Of a stretch of DNA of 64,000 nt, positions 33,627-42,524 are shown in pieces. The position numbers and the translations under genes were made by a program. The notes below the pieces were generated by a model. That model ran no database searches. It was not told the DNA's origin and saw only the letters and a list, made by a program, of their open reading frames with translations. Position 1 is the stretch's first letter; each line of letters opens with the position of its first letter. This DNA comes from Actinopolyspora halophila DSM 43834 (GTDB taxonomy: Bacteria > Actinomycetota > Actinomycetes > Mycobacteriales > Pseudonocardiaceae): NCBI RefSeq assembly GCF_000371785.1, contig NZ_AQUI01000002.1, positions 2,707,276 to 2,771,275 on the forward strand, in the 5' to 3' direction.

Positions 33627-34721
33627 TCACCCAGCCCCCGACACTCCGAACAGCACGCCGAGCAGGTAGGTCAGCAGCGCGGCCGTCGCTCCGATGGCCA
33701 GCTGCCGTGCGGCACGCGGCAGTGGGTGTCCCCCGGACAACACCCCCACGGTGGAGCCCGTCCCCAGCAGGGCGAGTCCGCTCAGCAGCCCTGCCACGCC
33801 CACCGCGCTCGCCCCTCCCGCGCCCGCGAGGAACGGGGCGACAGGCAGCAGGGCTCCGACACCGAAGGCGAGGAAACTCGACGTGGCCGCCCCGAGCGCG
33901 CTGCCGACGACCTCCCCCTCCTGAGCGCCGCCCGTGTCCGCGGGGAAAGCAGCGGTAGGAGCGCGCCGGAGTACGGCGTCGGCGCGTTCCCGCGCCTCCT
34001 CGGCCGACAGCCCACGAGCCCGGTAGACCAGGGCGAGTTCGTTGGCGTCCACATCGAGGTACGGCACCAAGCTGTGTGCCCGCTCGTCCGGCTCGGCGGC
34101 GGCGAGCAACTCGCGCTGCGAACTCACCGAGACGTACTCGCCCGCTGCCATGGACAGCGCACCGGCCAGCAGTCCGGACAACCCGGCCAGCAGCACCACC
34201 CCGGTGCCGGCTCCGCCCCCGATCACACCGAGCACGAGCGCGAAGTTGCTCACCAAACCGTCGTTGATCCCGAACACCGCGGCCCGCAGCGTCCCGGACA
34301 TCCGGGCACGTCCCCGCGCGGCCAACCCGCGGACCACCTCGCCGTGGATTCGTTCGTCTGCGGCCATCGAAACGGTGGCGTCCTCAGCGGAATCATAATC
34401 CGAACGAGCTTCGGCGCGTTGCACGAGAGCCAGCACGAAAACCCACCCGAACCTGCGCGCGAGAAAAGCCAGCGACCGCATGCGCAAAGTGGCCCTGCAC
34501 GGCTTTTCCGCCTCCGGGCCGAGCAGTTCCCTCCAGTGATCGGCGTGACGCTGCTCGGCATCGGCCAGTTCCAGCAGGATCTCCCTTTCCTCGCCCTGCC
34601 TGCGGGCCGCCAGTTCACGGTAAACGGTCGATTCCGCCCGCTCATCGGCCAGCTTCTTGCGCCAGGAACGGAGCTTGGCCCGCCGGGGGCGAGAACGTCC
34701 GGAAGAACTTCGGTCGGCCAC
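33627..34721 (-). CDS. Ferritin-like/VIT1 fusion membrane protein (MbfA-like iron exporter)
   Basis: About 364 residues. Residues ~15-140 form a rubrerythrin-like four-helix domain with two E-x-x-H units (DAEQRHADHW and AADERIHGEVV). From ~155 a VIT1/CCC1 membrane domain follows: FGINDGLVSNFALVLGVIGG, AGALSMAAGEYVSVSSQRELL, and three or four more helices. This fusion defines MbfA, which exports iron or manganese in rhizobia. The start is unclear: GTG 34721 is used here, GTG 34772 is an alternative, and neither has a strong ribosome site. It is convergent with the oxidoreductase operon. Confidence 0.85.
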   Translation of the reverse strand: MADRSSSGRSRPRRAKLRSWRKKLADERAESTVYRELAARRQGEEREILLELADAEQRHADHWRELLGPEAEKPCRATLRMRSLAFLARRFGWVFVLALVQRAEARSDYDSAEDATVSMAADERIHGEVVRGLAARGRARMSGTLRAAVFGINDGLVSNFALVLGVIGGGAGTGVVLLAGLSGLLAGALSMAAGEYVSVSSQRELLAAAEPDERAHSLVPYLDVDANELALVYRARGLSAEEARERADAVLRRAPTAAFPADTGGAQEGEVVGSALGAATSSFLAFGVGALLPVAPFLAGAGGASAVGVAGLLSGLALLGTGSTVGVLSGGHPLPRAARQLAIGATAALLTYLLGVLFGVSGAG

Positions 34722-34927
34722 GCTCCGAGGATCGCACCGCGCCGGGGAGCACGCCTGCGCATCGAGGGCCACTTGTGGTCCGGACCGGAAGTTCCTCGTA
34801 GACCGTCGCCCGGCAGCACCGGCGCACCCCCGGCGACCTCACCACTTTGACCTGCGATGTTTGCCATTTTCGGCACTTGGGACAAGCATGCCCTTCGTAC
34901 GTCAGCCGGAGGAAAGGACGACGAATC

Positions 34928-36139
34928 GTGCGTTCGAGCATCGACCGTATTCTGACCACTCAGGTGGGCAGCCTCCCACGTCCCGACGAACTGCTCGAGC
35001 TCAACCAGAATTACGAAGCGGGAGAAGTCGAACAGGACGACTACCGCGCCGGAACGGAAAGGGCGACGAGCGATCTGGTCGAAAGGCAGCGCGAAATCGG
35101 GCTGGATTTCGTCGGTGACGGCGAATTCGGCAAGGCGATGAGCCAGCAGGTGGACTACGGCGCCTGGTGGTCCTACTCCTTCCAACGTCTCGGCGGACTG
35201 GAACTCAGGGACACCTCGCTGTTCGAGATCAAACACGGCACCTCGAAATTCGGCGACATCGCGCTGAACAGTTTCGCGAACCGGCGCGATCGGGTTCGCT
35301 TCGCCGACGCCTATGCCGACCCCACTTCGGGAGTGTCCGCGGGCAAGGGGCCGACGACGTTTCCCGTCTGCCGGGGGCCGCTGAAGTACGTGGGCCATGA
35401 GGCGATCAACGCGGACACAGCCAGGTTCAAGAAGGCCTTGGACGCGGCCGGCCTCGAAGAGGGGTTCATGACCTCGATCGCACCGGCCAGCTGCTCCCGC
35501 ATCGGTAACGAGTACTATGACGACGAGGAGGAGTTCCTCTACGCCTGTGCCGATGCCATGCGCGAGGAGTACAAGGCCATCATCGACGCGGGGTTGATCC
35601 TGCAACTCGACGATCCGGCCATCGCGGAGAACTGGGACCAGGTCAACCCGGAACCCTCCGTGGAGGCGTACAAGCGGTTCACCATGAGCAGGGTCGAGGC
35701 GCTGAACTACGCGATCCGGGGCCTGCCGAAGGAGCGCATCCGTTTCCACCTGTGCTGGGGTAGTTGGCACGGTCCCCACGTCACCGACCTGCCCATGCGG
35801 GACCTCGTCGACGTCCTGCTGTCCATCGACGTGCAGGCCTACGCCTTCGAAGCGGGCAACGCCCGGCACGAGCACGAGTGGAAGGTCTGGCGCGACGTCA
35901 TCCTGCCGGACGACAAGCTGCTGCTTCCCGGGGTGGTCAGCCACGCCACCAATGTGGTCGAACACCCCGAGCTCGTCGCCGACCGCATCGTGAACTTCGC
36001 GGAGTGCGTCGGACGGGAGAACGTCGTCGCCTCCACCGACTGCGGACTGGGTGGTCGGCTCCATCCGCAGATCGCGTGGGCGAAGCTCGAGTCCCTGAAG
36101 CAGGGAGCCGAGCTGGCCACCGAACGCCTGTGGTCCTGA
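34928..36139 (+). CDS. Cobalamin-independent methionine synthase C-terminal-like methyltransferase
   Basis: 403 residues, the MetE C-terminal barrel without the N-terminal half. RILTTQVGSLPRPDEL is the family start, GEFGK and QLDDPAI the substrate region. Candidate zinc ligands are His and Cys in RFHLCWGSW and Cys in STDCGLGGR. Stand-alone barrels of this kind include archaeal methionine synthases and epoxyalkane:CoM transferase, so the thiol acceptor is uncertain. GTG 34928 is chosen for GGAGGAAAGGA upstream. It could use methyl groups made by the MetF-like enzyme at 14142. Confidence 0.8.
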   Translation: MRSSIDRILTTQVGSLPRPDELLELNQNYEAGEVEQDDYRAGTERATSDLVERQREIGLDFVGDGEFGKAMSQQVDYGAWWSYSFQRLGGLELRDTSLFEIKHGTSKFGDIALNSFANRRDRVRFADAYADPTSGVSAGKGPTTFPVCRGPLKYVGHEAINADTARFKKALDAAGLEEGFMTSIAPASCSRIGNEYYDDEEEFLYACADAMREEYKAIIDAGLILQLDDPAIAENWDQVNPEPSVEAYKRFTMSRVEALNYAIRGLPKERIRFHLCWGSWHGPHVTDLPMRDLVDVLLSIDVQAYAFEAGNARHEHEWKVWRDVILPDDKLLLPGVVSHATNVVEHPELVADRIVNFAECVGRENVVASTDCGLGGRLHPQIAWAKLESLKQGAELATERLWS

Positions 36140-36327
36140 GAACCAGCAGCGGAACTTCGCGTAGCCGCTCGGGCGCCGACACGTGAGTCGGCGCCTGGCG
36201 GCGTTGCGGGGCACATCGGGGGATCACGGTGCCCCGGGCCCGTCCATGCCGGCGTGGACGGGCCACCGGGCCGATAGCGGAAAACGACGTCCGATCTTGT
36301 GGAAAGCGGGGTGGATTGCGTCAGAGT

Positions 36328-37287
36328 ATGAACATGGACTCATCCTGCTCGAAGAAACCGCTCACCGTCTCGGAGCAGGAGCGGGACGAGCTGATGCGCT
36401 GGATCCGGCTCCCCTCCACACCGCAGGCGGTGGTGCTGCGCTGCCGCATCATCCTGGCCTGTGCCCGTGGACGCACCAATGCCGCCGTCGCCCGCGAACT
36501 CGGTGTGTCACCGCAGTCGGTCGGCAAGTGGCGAACGCGTTTCCGGCGGGGACGCCTCGCGGCGCTCAGGGATCTTCCGCGGTCGGGTGCCCCGCGTTCG
36601 CTCCCCGACGAGCGGGTGCAGACCGTCCTGGAGGCCGTGCTGACCGAACGTCCACCCAACGGTTCCCGCTGGACCAAGCGTTCGCTGGCGGACAGAGCGG
36701 GGGTTTCGCCCTCCTCGGTGATGCGGGTCCTGCACAGGATGGGCGTCACGCCCGGCAGGGCGACCGCGGACGCGACCGAGCCCCGGGAACGCGACCAGTG
36801 GGGCGCGTTGTACGTCTCCCCTCCCGAATCGATCATGGCCGTGGTGGTCGACGAAAGCGACGACCCCGAGAACGGGGCGGGCAGAGTGTTCTCCCCGGCC
36901 TCGGGGAACGAGGAATCGGCCCTGCGTGCCGAGTTGGCGACGCAACTGTCCCGCCGCGGTGACTCGGACAGCGCGGGAGACCTCATCGGCTTTCTGCGCA
37001 GCCTGGAGCACCGTGGCTTCGGACCGCACGACATTCATCTGATTTGTCACGGTCACGGAACACGCAAGATCGAAGCTATCCGCCGGTGGCAGGAACAGCA
37101 CACCGGACTGCATCTGCACTTCACCCCGAGCAAAGAACTCTGGATCAGGCTGGTCGAACGCTACTTCGCCCCGCTGAGACCGGGACGAGCCTCCGGAACC
37201 CCGCTGTCCCGGCTCGCCAACGCCGTTCGTGGTCGCTCCGACGGACGTGCGCAACGACGGGCCCTCACCTGGTTCCACCCGAGCTGA
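36328..37287 (+). CDS. IS630-family transposase derivative lacking one catalytic Asp
   Basis: 319 residues, intact frame. N-terminal helix-turn-helix pair (LGVSPQSVGKWRTRFRRGRLAALRDLPRSGAPRS, then RSLADRAGVSPSSVMRVLHRMG) as in IS630 transposases. In the DDE domain the first acid is kept (Asp175 in AVVVDESDD), the third is kept (Glu277 in LWIRLVERYF), but the second, normally HLILDNYATHK, reads HLICHGHGTRK with His241 for Asp. The middle of the domain has diverged and the usual C-terminal tail is shortened. No inverted repeats or target duplication are visible. Either a decayed transposase or a host protein derived from one. Confidence 0.75.
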   Translation: MNMDSSCSKKPLTVSEQERDELMRWIRLPSTPQAVVLRCRIILACARGRTNAAVARELGVSPQSVGKWRTRFRRGRLAALRDLPRSGAPRSLPDERVQTVLEAVLTERPPNGSRWTKRSLADRAGVSPSSVMRVLHRMGVTPGRATADATEPRERDQWGALYVSPPESIMAVVVDESDDPENGAGRVFSPASGNEESALRAELATQLSRRGDSDSAGDLIGFLRSLEHRGFGPHDIHLICHGHGTRKIEAIRRWQEQHTGLHLHFTPSKELWIRLVERYFAPLRPGRASGTPLSRLANAVRGRSDGRAQRRALTWFHPS

Positions 37288-37471
37288 ACACCGCCTGCGC
37301 CGGAAACACCTCGCGTGCCGGGCTTCCGATACCCTGGGAGAGCCCGGCGCGTGGGAAACCGCCGGAACGAGCACCTCCCGTCAGCTCTCGGCGTTGACCG
37401 CGCAACGATTTCGCGAAATTGTGGTCCGCCGGGCATGTACTCCACCCCTTCGTACACCTAACTTCGCGTAC

Positions 37472-38350
37472 ATGACCGAACACCAGCCCGCGGAAAACAC
37501 CACCCCGGACCCGAACGGCTCGCAGGAACAGCACGGAACCACGCGACGCGGCGTGCTGGCCGCCTTCGGCGGGATCGGCCTCGGAACCGCCGTAGCGGGG
37601 TTCGGAGCCCCCGCCGCAACGGCGACCGGTCGAAGTGACTCTTCGGGGATCGAGCCCTCCTGCGTGCTCTCCCCGGAGCAGATGGAAGGTCCCTACTACC
37701 TGGACTACCGCATCCTGCGCCGCGACATCACCGAGGACCGGCGGGGAATCGGGCTGCTGCTGGACATCGTCGTGGTGGACTCTTCGAGCTGCCTCCCGCT
37801 GAAGGACATCGCCGTCGACATCTGGCACTGCGACGCCTCCGGGGTGTATTCCTCCTACACCGAGTACGACAACGGAGAGATACCTCCGCTGGACGAGGAC
37901 GGACACGCCGAGCCCACCGACGACACGACCTGGCTCCGCGGTGTCCAGCTCACCGACCACCGTGGAGTCGCCAACTTCCGCAGCGTCGTTCCCGGGTGGT
38001 ACCGCGGCAGGACCGTCCACATTCACGTGAAGACGATCACCGGCGGACACCGTGAGGACGGCACCTGGGAAGGCGGGCACACTTCGCACACGGGGCAGCT
38101 GTACTTCCCCGCCGAGTTCAACGAACGGCTCGCCCGCACATCTCCCTACTCGGACAACACCGTCCCCAGGACCACCAACGAGCAGGATCTGCTCTACACC
38201 ACTGGCGAGGAGGGGCCGATGACCCAGCTCGAGCTGGGCAGGACACCGCCGTGGTATCCGCGGGAGACCGTGCGGGCCACCGTGGTGCTCGGCATCGATC
38301 CCGGGGCCACACCCCCGCCCGAGGGCTTGCCCGAGCCCACCTCGCGGTGA
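37472..38350 (+). CDS. Tat-exported intradiol ring-cleavage dioxygenase-like protein
   Basis: 292 residues. TTRRGVLAAFGGIGLGTAVAGF is a twin-arginine signal, ending near APAATA. The catalytic-domain landmarks are MEGPYYLDYRILRRDIT, VDIWHCDASGVYSSY, FRSVVPGWYRGRTVHIHVK: the Tyr, Tyr, His, His Fe(III) ligands of protocatechuate/catechol dioxygenases can be picked out as Tyr in YYLDY, Tyr in WYRGR and the HIH pair. Exported members are thought to act on extracellular aromatics; substrate unknown. ATG 37472 lacks a clear ribosome site, so the message may be leaderless. Confidence 0.87.
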   Translation: MTEHQPAENTTPDPNGSQEQHGTTRRGVLAAFGGIGLGTAVAGFGAPAATATGRSDSSGIEPSCVLSPEQMEGPYYLDYRILRRDITEDRRGIGLLLDIVVVDSSSCLPLKDIAVDIWHCDASGVYSSYTEYDNGEIPPLDEDGHAEPTDDTTWLRGVQLTDHRGVANFRSVVPGWYRGRTVHIHVKTITGGHREDGTWEGGHTSHTGQLYFPAEFNERLARTSPYSDNTVPRTTNEQDLLYTTGEEGPMTQLELGRTPPWYPRETVRATVVLGIDPGATPPPEGLPEPTSR

Positions 38351-38365
38351 GACACCGGGGTTTCA

Positions 38366-38399
38366 ACGGTGGAGCCGCCCGCGAGAACGGCTCCACCGT
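38366..38399. terminator. Bidirectional terminator between dioxygenase and symporter genes
   Basis: ACGGTGGAGCCG, 10-base loop, CGGCTCCACCGT: a perfect 12-bp stem between convergent genes. Confidence 0.88.
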
Positions 38400-38443
38400 G
38401 CCGGAGGGAGAGCACCTCGCCCACGGGGGTTCTTCCGATCTCA

Positions 38444-40135
38444 TCAACGCTCCGTCACCCGCCGCGCGTTCGCATCCTCGTCCAGGTGCAACCGCAGCAT
38501 CTCGGTGCCCGCCCACGACGGAGCACGGGTGCGCAGCGAGACCAGCAGCATCGTGCCGAAGGCCAACGGCACCGACCACGGAGCCGGTTGAGCCGTCAAC
38601 ACGGCGGTCCAGCCGTCCAGCGGCGGGCCGAACAGGGTGACCGCGATCCCCGCCGAGGAGCCGACCAGTCCCACCAGGACACCGCTCACGGCCCCTTCGA
38701 CGGTGAGGCGAGACCACCAGATCCCCAGCACCAGCAGTGGGCAGAAAGTCGCGGCCGCGACCGTGAACGCCCACGTGACCAGGATGTTCGCCTCCAGGAA
38801 CACCGCGGGTACGGAGAGGAGGATCACCGCTGCCGCGGCGAGCGGCGCGGTCCCCCGCAACCTGTTCAGTCCCCCCGACACGAGATCGTGCGAAATGGCG
38901 CCCGAAACCACGAGCAACAAGCCCAACGAGGTGGCCAGGAAAGCCGCGAACGCTCCCGAGGTCAGCAACACGGTGAACAGCGTGCCGACCCAACCACCGT
39001 CCACACGTGCCGGAAGCTCGACCACCACGGTGTCCGTGGTTCCGGACAGGTACAGCTCGGGCAACAGAACCTTGCCCAGTGCCCCGTAGATGCCGGGGAA
39101 CAGGTAGAACAGGCTCAGCAGCCCCACTGTCAGCGCCGCCGTCCGACGCGCCGCCCTGCCGTCCGGATTGGTGTGGAAGCGGACCAGCACGTGCGGCAGC
39201 CCCATCGTGCCGAACACGGTCGCGATCAACACCGCCCAGGTCCCGAACAGCGGATGCCCCGCGTCGGCGACGTCCAACAGCGGACGCTGCCACCGCTGCC
39301 CTCCAGGAGGGGCGATGCCGACCACCCGGGGGACAGCGGATCCCGCGGGAAAGGCCAGGCTGCGCCCCGCCTCCATACGGTGCTCGCCGGGGCGCAGCAG
39401 CTCCGCGCGACCGCCCCGTGCCCGCACCCGGACCGGTTCCTCGACCCGCAACGTCACCCCTGTCCGGAAGTCCACCCGAGTCCGCTCCTCGAAGTGGGTG
39501 AACTCCACGGGGTGCACCGCCTCCTCCCGTAGCTGCGCTCCGGCGCCCACGAGCAGCCAGACGGCGGGAACGGCGAACAGGACCAGCTTCAGGCAGAACT
39601 GGAAGGCCTGCACATAGGTGGCGGCGCGCATACCTCCCAGTGCGAGGGCGATGCTGATCACGCCCCCGGCGATCACCACACCCACCCAGTAGCGGGTGCC
39701 GCCGACCGCGCTGAGTACCAGTCCCGCGGTACGGAACTGAGGGACCAGGTACAGCACCGCGATTATCAGCACCACGATCGCCGTCAACCTGCGCAGCGCG
39801 GGCGAGCCCAACCTCGCCTCGGCGAAGTCGGGGACCGTCAATGCCCCCGAACGACGCAGCGGAGCGGCCACCAGCACCAGCATCGCCACGTACCCGGCCG
39901 TGAAACCCACCGGGTACCACAAAGCGCCGACGCCGTCCTTGACCATCATCCCGGCGACGCCGAGGAACGAAGCCGCGGAAAGATACTCCCCGGAAACCGC
40001 GGCCGAGTTCACCAGCGGTGATATCCCACGCGAGGCCACGAGAAAGTCGGAGGTGGTGCGCATCGTGCCCACCCCGCGCAGCCCGATGAACAGGGTCAGC
40101 AGCACGACGGGGGTCACAGCGAGAAACGCCGTCAT
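38444..40135 (-). CDS. Sodium:solute symporter (SSS family), ActP-like
   Basis: 563 residues, about 13 membrane helices. TTSDFLVASRGISPLVNSAAVSGEYLSAASFLGVAGM is the N-terminal SSS signature near the Na+ site, VFGTMGLPHVLVRFHTNPDG the middle signature, and NILVTWAFTVAAATFCPLLVLGIWWSRLT follows. It contains an unusual ~90-residue hydrophilic insertion after helix 6 (residues ~205-290). ActP relatives import acetate, pyruvate or other monocarboxylates. It is last in a four-gene operon with a LytS/LytTR system, joined by ATGA overlaps. Confidence 0.9.
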   Translation of the reverse strand: MTAFLAVTPVVLLTLFIGLRGVGTMRTTSDFLVASRGISPLVNSAAVSGEYLSAASFLGVAGMMVKDGVGALWYPVGFTAGYVAMLVLVAAPLRRSGALTVPDFAEARLGSPALRRLTAIVVLIIAVLYLVPQFRTAGLVLSAVGGTRYWVGVVIAGGVISIALALGGMRAATYVQAFQFCLKLVLFAVPAVWLLVGAGAQLREEAVHPVEFTHFEERTRVDFRTGVTLRVEEPVRVRARGGRAELLRPGEHRMEAGRSLAFPAGSAVPRVVGIAPPGGQRWQRPLLDVADAGHPLFGTWAVLIATVFGTMGLPHVLVRFHTNPDGRAARRTAALTVGLLSLFYLFPGIYGALGKVLLPELYLSGTTDTVVVELPARVDGGWVGTLFTVLLTSGAFAAFLATSLGLLLVVSGAISHDLVSGGLNRLRGTAPLAAAAVILLSVPAVFLEANILVTWAFTVAAATFCPLLVLGIWWSRLTVEGAVSGVLVGLVGSSAGIAVTLFGPPLDGWTAVLTAQPAPWSVPLAFGTMLLVSLRTRAPSWAGTEMLRLHLDEDANARRVTER

Positions 40136-40482
40136 CGGTTCCTCTCCAGCGTCTCCGCCCGTCTCAGCTGCCGCAGTGCCAGCAGACTCATCGTGGGGAA
40201 GGGAACGAGCACCAGCACCAACCAGGACAGCGGAACCCCAGACACACGGATCTCGTCCAGCACGGGCAGCGCGCTCAACGCGAGCGGCATCCCGAGAACG
40301 AGCGCGAACAGCGCCCCCAGCGTGGGCAGCCCGTGCGTGAGCTGCGCACGACGCAGCTCACGGGCCCGTTCCAGCTCGGCGGTCTCCAGTCGCGGCATCC
40401 GGCGCGGTCTGCGCGGTCCGCCCCGATGACGGGCCAGCCGGGTCTGCGGACTCATCACGACGGTCCGCCTGGTGCCGCTCAT
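40132..40482 (-). CDS. Small membrane partner of the symporter (DUF485-like position)
   Basis: 116 residues from ATG 40482, which follows GGGGGAG and overlaps the regulator stop as ATGA. A basic N-terminal half (RHRGGPRRPRRMPRLETAELERARELRRAQL) precedes two hydrophobic helices (about 55-75 and 82-102). It ends in ATGA overlap with the symporter. Small two-helix proteins (YjcH/DUF485 type) commonly precede ActP-like symporters, which is the basis for the call. Confidence 0.72.
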   Translation of the reverse strand: MSGTRRTVVMSPQTRLARHRGGPRRPRRMPRLETAELERARELRRAQLTHGLPTLGALFALVLGMPLALSALPVLDEIRVSGVPLSWLVLVLVPFPTMSLLALRQLRRAETLERNR

Positions 40483-41270
40483 CGGCTCCCCCACGCCGCC
40501 TGTTCCGGCTCCGTGCTGCGCGCGTACCACAGCAACGACTCGCGCAGTTCACGCGCGTGTCGCCTGCTGACCGGCACGTCACCGAGCTCGGTGTGCGCCA
40601 CGAGTCCTCCCGTCGAGTCACTGCGCAGTTCACGCACCGCGTGCAACGCCACGAGAAAACTGCGGTGTACCCGCACGAAACCGTGCCCCTGCCAGTGCTC
40701 CTCCAAGCGGGAGATGGGCATGCGGACCACGTGGGCGCCGGAGGGGGTGTGCAACCGCACGTAGTCGCCGTCGGCCGAGACGAACCGCACCTCGCTGCGC
40801 CGTACGTACCTGGTCCGACCGGACTCTTCCACCGGCACGACGGCCATCGCCTCGGGCGAGGTCCCCACGTTCTCCGTGCTCGGGGAAAGAGTGCTGGCCG
40901 CGACCATCTTGGTCACCTTTACCAGGGCGGTGGCGAGGCGCTCCGCACGCACCGGCTTGAGCAGGTAGTCGACCGCTCCGATGTCGTAGGCTGTGACGGC
41001 GTAACCGTCGTAGGCCGTCACGAAGACCACCACCGGAGGCGCGTCGAGTCCCGCCAGTGACGAGCCGAGCTCGATGCCGCCCAGCCCCGGCATCGAGATG
41101 TCGAGGAAGACGGCGTCGAAACGATCGCTCCGGAGCAGACTCAGAGCCTCCCGAGAGGCTTCCACCCCGACCACCTCGCCCACTTCGGACGCGTCGTCCA
41201 GCAGTCGGCACAGCTCGTCGAGAGCGGGGCGCACATCGTCCACAGCGAGCACCCGCAGACTCCTGGTCAT
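40479..41270 (-). CDS. LytTR-family response regulator
   Basis: 263 residues. Receiver domain at 1-120 with acidic pair Asp11/Asp12, phospho-acceptor Asp57 (FLDISMPG) and Lys in DYLLKPV. A linker with Ser/Thr leads to a LytTR DNA-binding domain (RTRYVRRSEVRFVSADGDYVRLHTPSG, FVRVHRSFLVAL). It overlaps the kinase gene by 4 bases upstream and the small membrane-protein gene downstream. In E. coli such pairs (BtsSR, YpdAB) respond to pyruvate and activate transporter genes, so control of the symporter is a good guess. Confidence 0.93.
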   Translation of the reverse strand: MTRSLRVLAVDDVRPALDELCRLLDDASEVGEVVGVEASREALSLLRSDRFDAVFLDISMPGLGGIELGSSLAGLDAPPVVVFVTAYDGYAVTAYDIGAVDYLLKPVRAERLATALVKVTKMVAASTLSPSTENVGTSPEAMAVVPVEESGRTRYVRRSEVRFVSADGDYVRLHTPSGAHVVRMPISRLEEHWQGHGFVRVHRSFLVALHAVRELRSDSTGGLVAHTELGDVPVSRRHARELRESLLWYARSTEPEQAAWGSR

Positions 41271-42361
41271 CGTGGCACCACCCCCGGCTGGAACATGGGG
41301 ATCCGGACGACCACCCGAGTACCGGCACCCCGCGCCGTCTCGACGACCAAGCCGTACCAGGCTCCGTAGACCGCGCGCAGCCTTCGGTCCACATTGCTCA
41401 AACCGACGCTGTCGCCCGTACTCCGGCCGGCCAGGACGTCCTCGGCCCTGGCCGGCTCCATCCCCGCTCCGTCGTCCTCCACGCTGATCACCAGGTCCCC
41501 TTCGGAGGAGGCCTCGCCGGAGACCTGCACGAGACCGGTGCGCCGCGCGTCGCCTCCGACCCCCGGCTCGACACCGTGCCGCACCGCGTTCTCGACCAAG
41601 GGCTGCAGCACCAGGTAAGGCAGGGACACCGCCAGCACGTCGGGAGCGACCCGTATCCGCACACGCAGCCGATCCCCCAGCACCGCGCGTTGCAGGGCCA
41701 GGTACGTCTCCACCGCGTGGAACTCGTCGGAGACGGTGGTGTACTCCCGGTTACGGGCCAGCCCGTAGCGGATGAACTCGGCGAAGTCGAGCATGAGCTC
41801 GTGCGAGCGGTCCGGGTCGGAACGGACCAGCGATCCGATCACGGTCAGCGCGTTGTACACGAAGTGCGGCGAGATCTCCGCGCGGAGGGCGCGCAGCTCG
41901 GAGCGCGCCGCCTGTTCCGCCGAGGACTCCAGGCGGGCGCGTTCCAGGGAGTCCTCGATCCAGCTCGCCGCCTGGCGCACCTCCGACATCCGTACCCGGC
42001 CGCGCACCAGCAACACCCCGACCAGCTCGTCCTGCGAGCGAAGGGGCAGCGCGACCAGCGGAGGGCGACCGCGGCGGGACTCGGTACGCAGCACCTCACC
42101 GACCAGGACAGCGGGGTCGTCCACGCCGTCCAGTCGGCCGGTCCGCTCCAGAGTTCCGGACAGATCGGCCAGAGCCACCGCCTCGGCCCCGAGCAACCTG
42201 CGAAGCCCGCGCACGGCGGCCTGGGCCCTCGGACCGGTGACCCCTTCCCGAAGGTTCTCCGTGATCTTGCGCGCGATCTCGACGGCTGCCATCGGACCGG
42301 GACGTTCCCGGCCGAGTCCGGTCACCTCGGAGGCGATCGCACGGCCGGCGGGTACGGGCAT
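41267..42361 (-). CDS. LytS-type sensor histidine kinase
   Basis: 364 residues without membrane helices. Residues ~60-140 look like a small GAF-type sensor domain (LLGAEAVALADLSG, LVALPLRSQDELVGVLLVRG). The His_kinase domain starts at RALRAEISPHFVYNALTVIGSLVR with the phospho-accepting His; PLVENAVRHGVEPG is the N box, VEDDGAGM the G1 box, and GLSNVDRRLRAVYG the G2 box. Being soluble, it should sense an internal ligand, unlike the membrane LytS proteins. ATG 42361 follows GGGAGC. Confidence 0.92.
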   Translation of the reverse strand: MPVPAGRAIASEVTGLGRERPGPMAAVEIARKITENLREGVTGPRAQAAVRGLRRLLGAEAVALADLSGTLERTGRLDGVDDPAVLVGEVLRTESRRGRPPLVALPLRSQDELVGVLLVRGRVRMSEVRQAASWIEDSLERARLESSAEQAARSELRALRAEISPHFVYNALTVIGSLVRSDPDRSHELMLDFAEFIRYGLARNREYTTVSDEFHAVETYLALQRAVLGDRLRVRIRVAPDVLAVSLPYLVLQPLVENAVRHGVEPGVGGDARRTGLVQVSGEASSEGDLVISVEDDGAGMEPARAEDVLAGRSTGDSVGLSNVDRRLRAVYGAWYGLVVETARGAGTRVVVRIPMFQPGVVPR

Positions 42362-42524
42362 GGAAAGCTCCCATCACTGTCGATACGGCCCGCCGGATAC
42401 TAATCCGCGTTCAGTAACGACGCGAAAGGTTCTCGTTCGTCTCCGCCCGGTTCCGCCGGCCACGATCGATCTCCGCGGTCCCGGCCCGTTTCGCGGACCG
42501 CTCGGAATCGCGGGAGGCGCCGTG

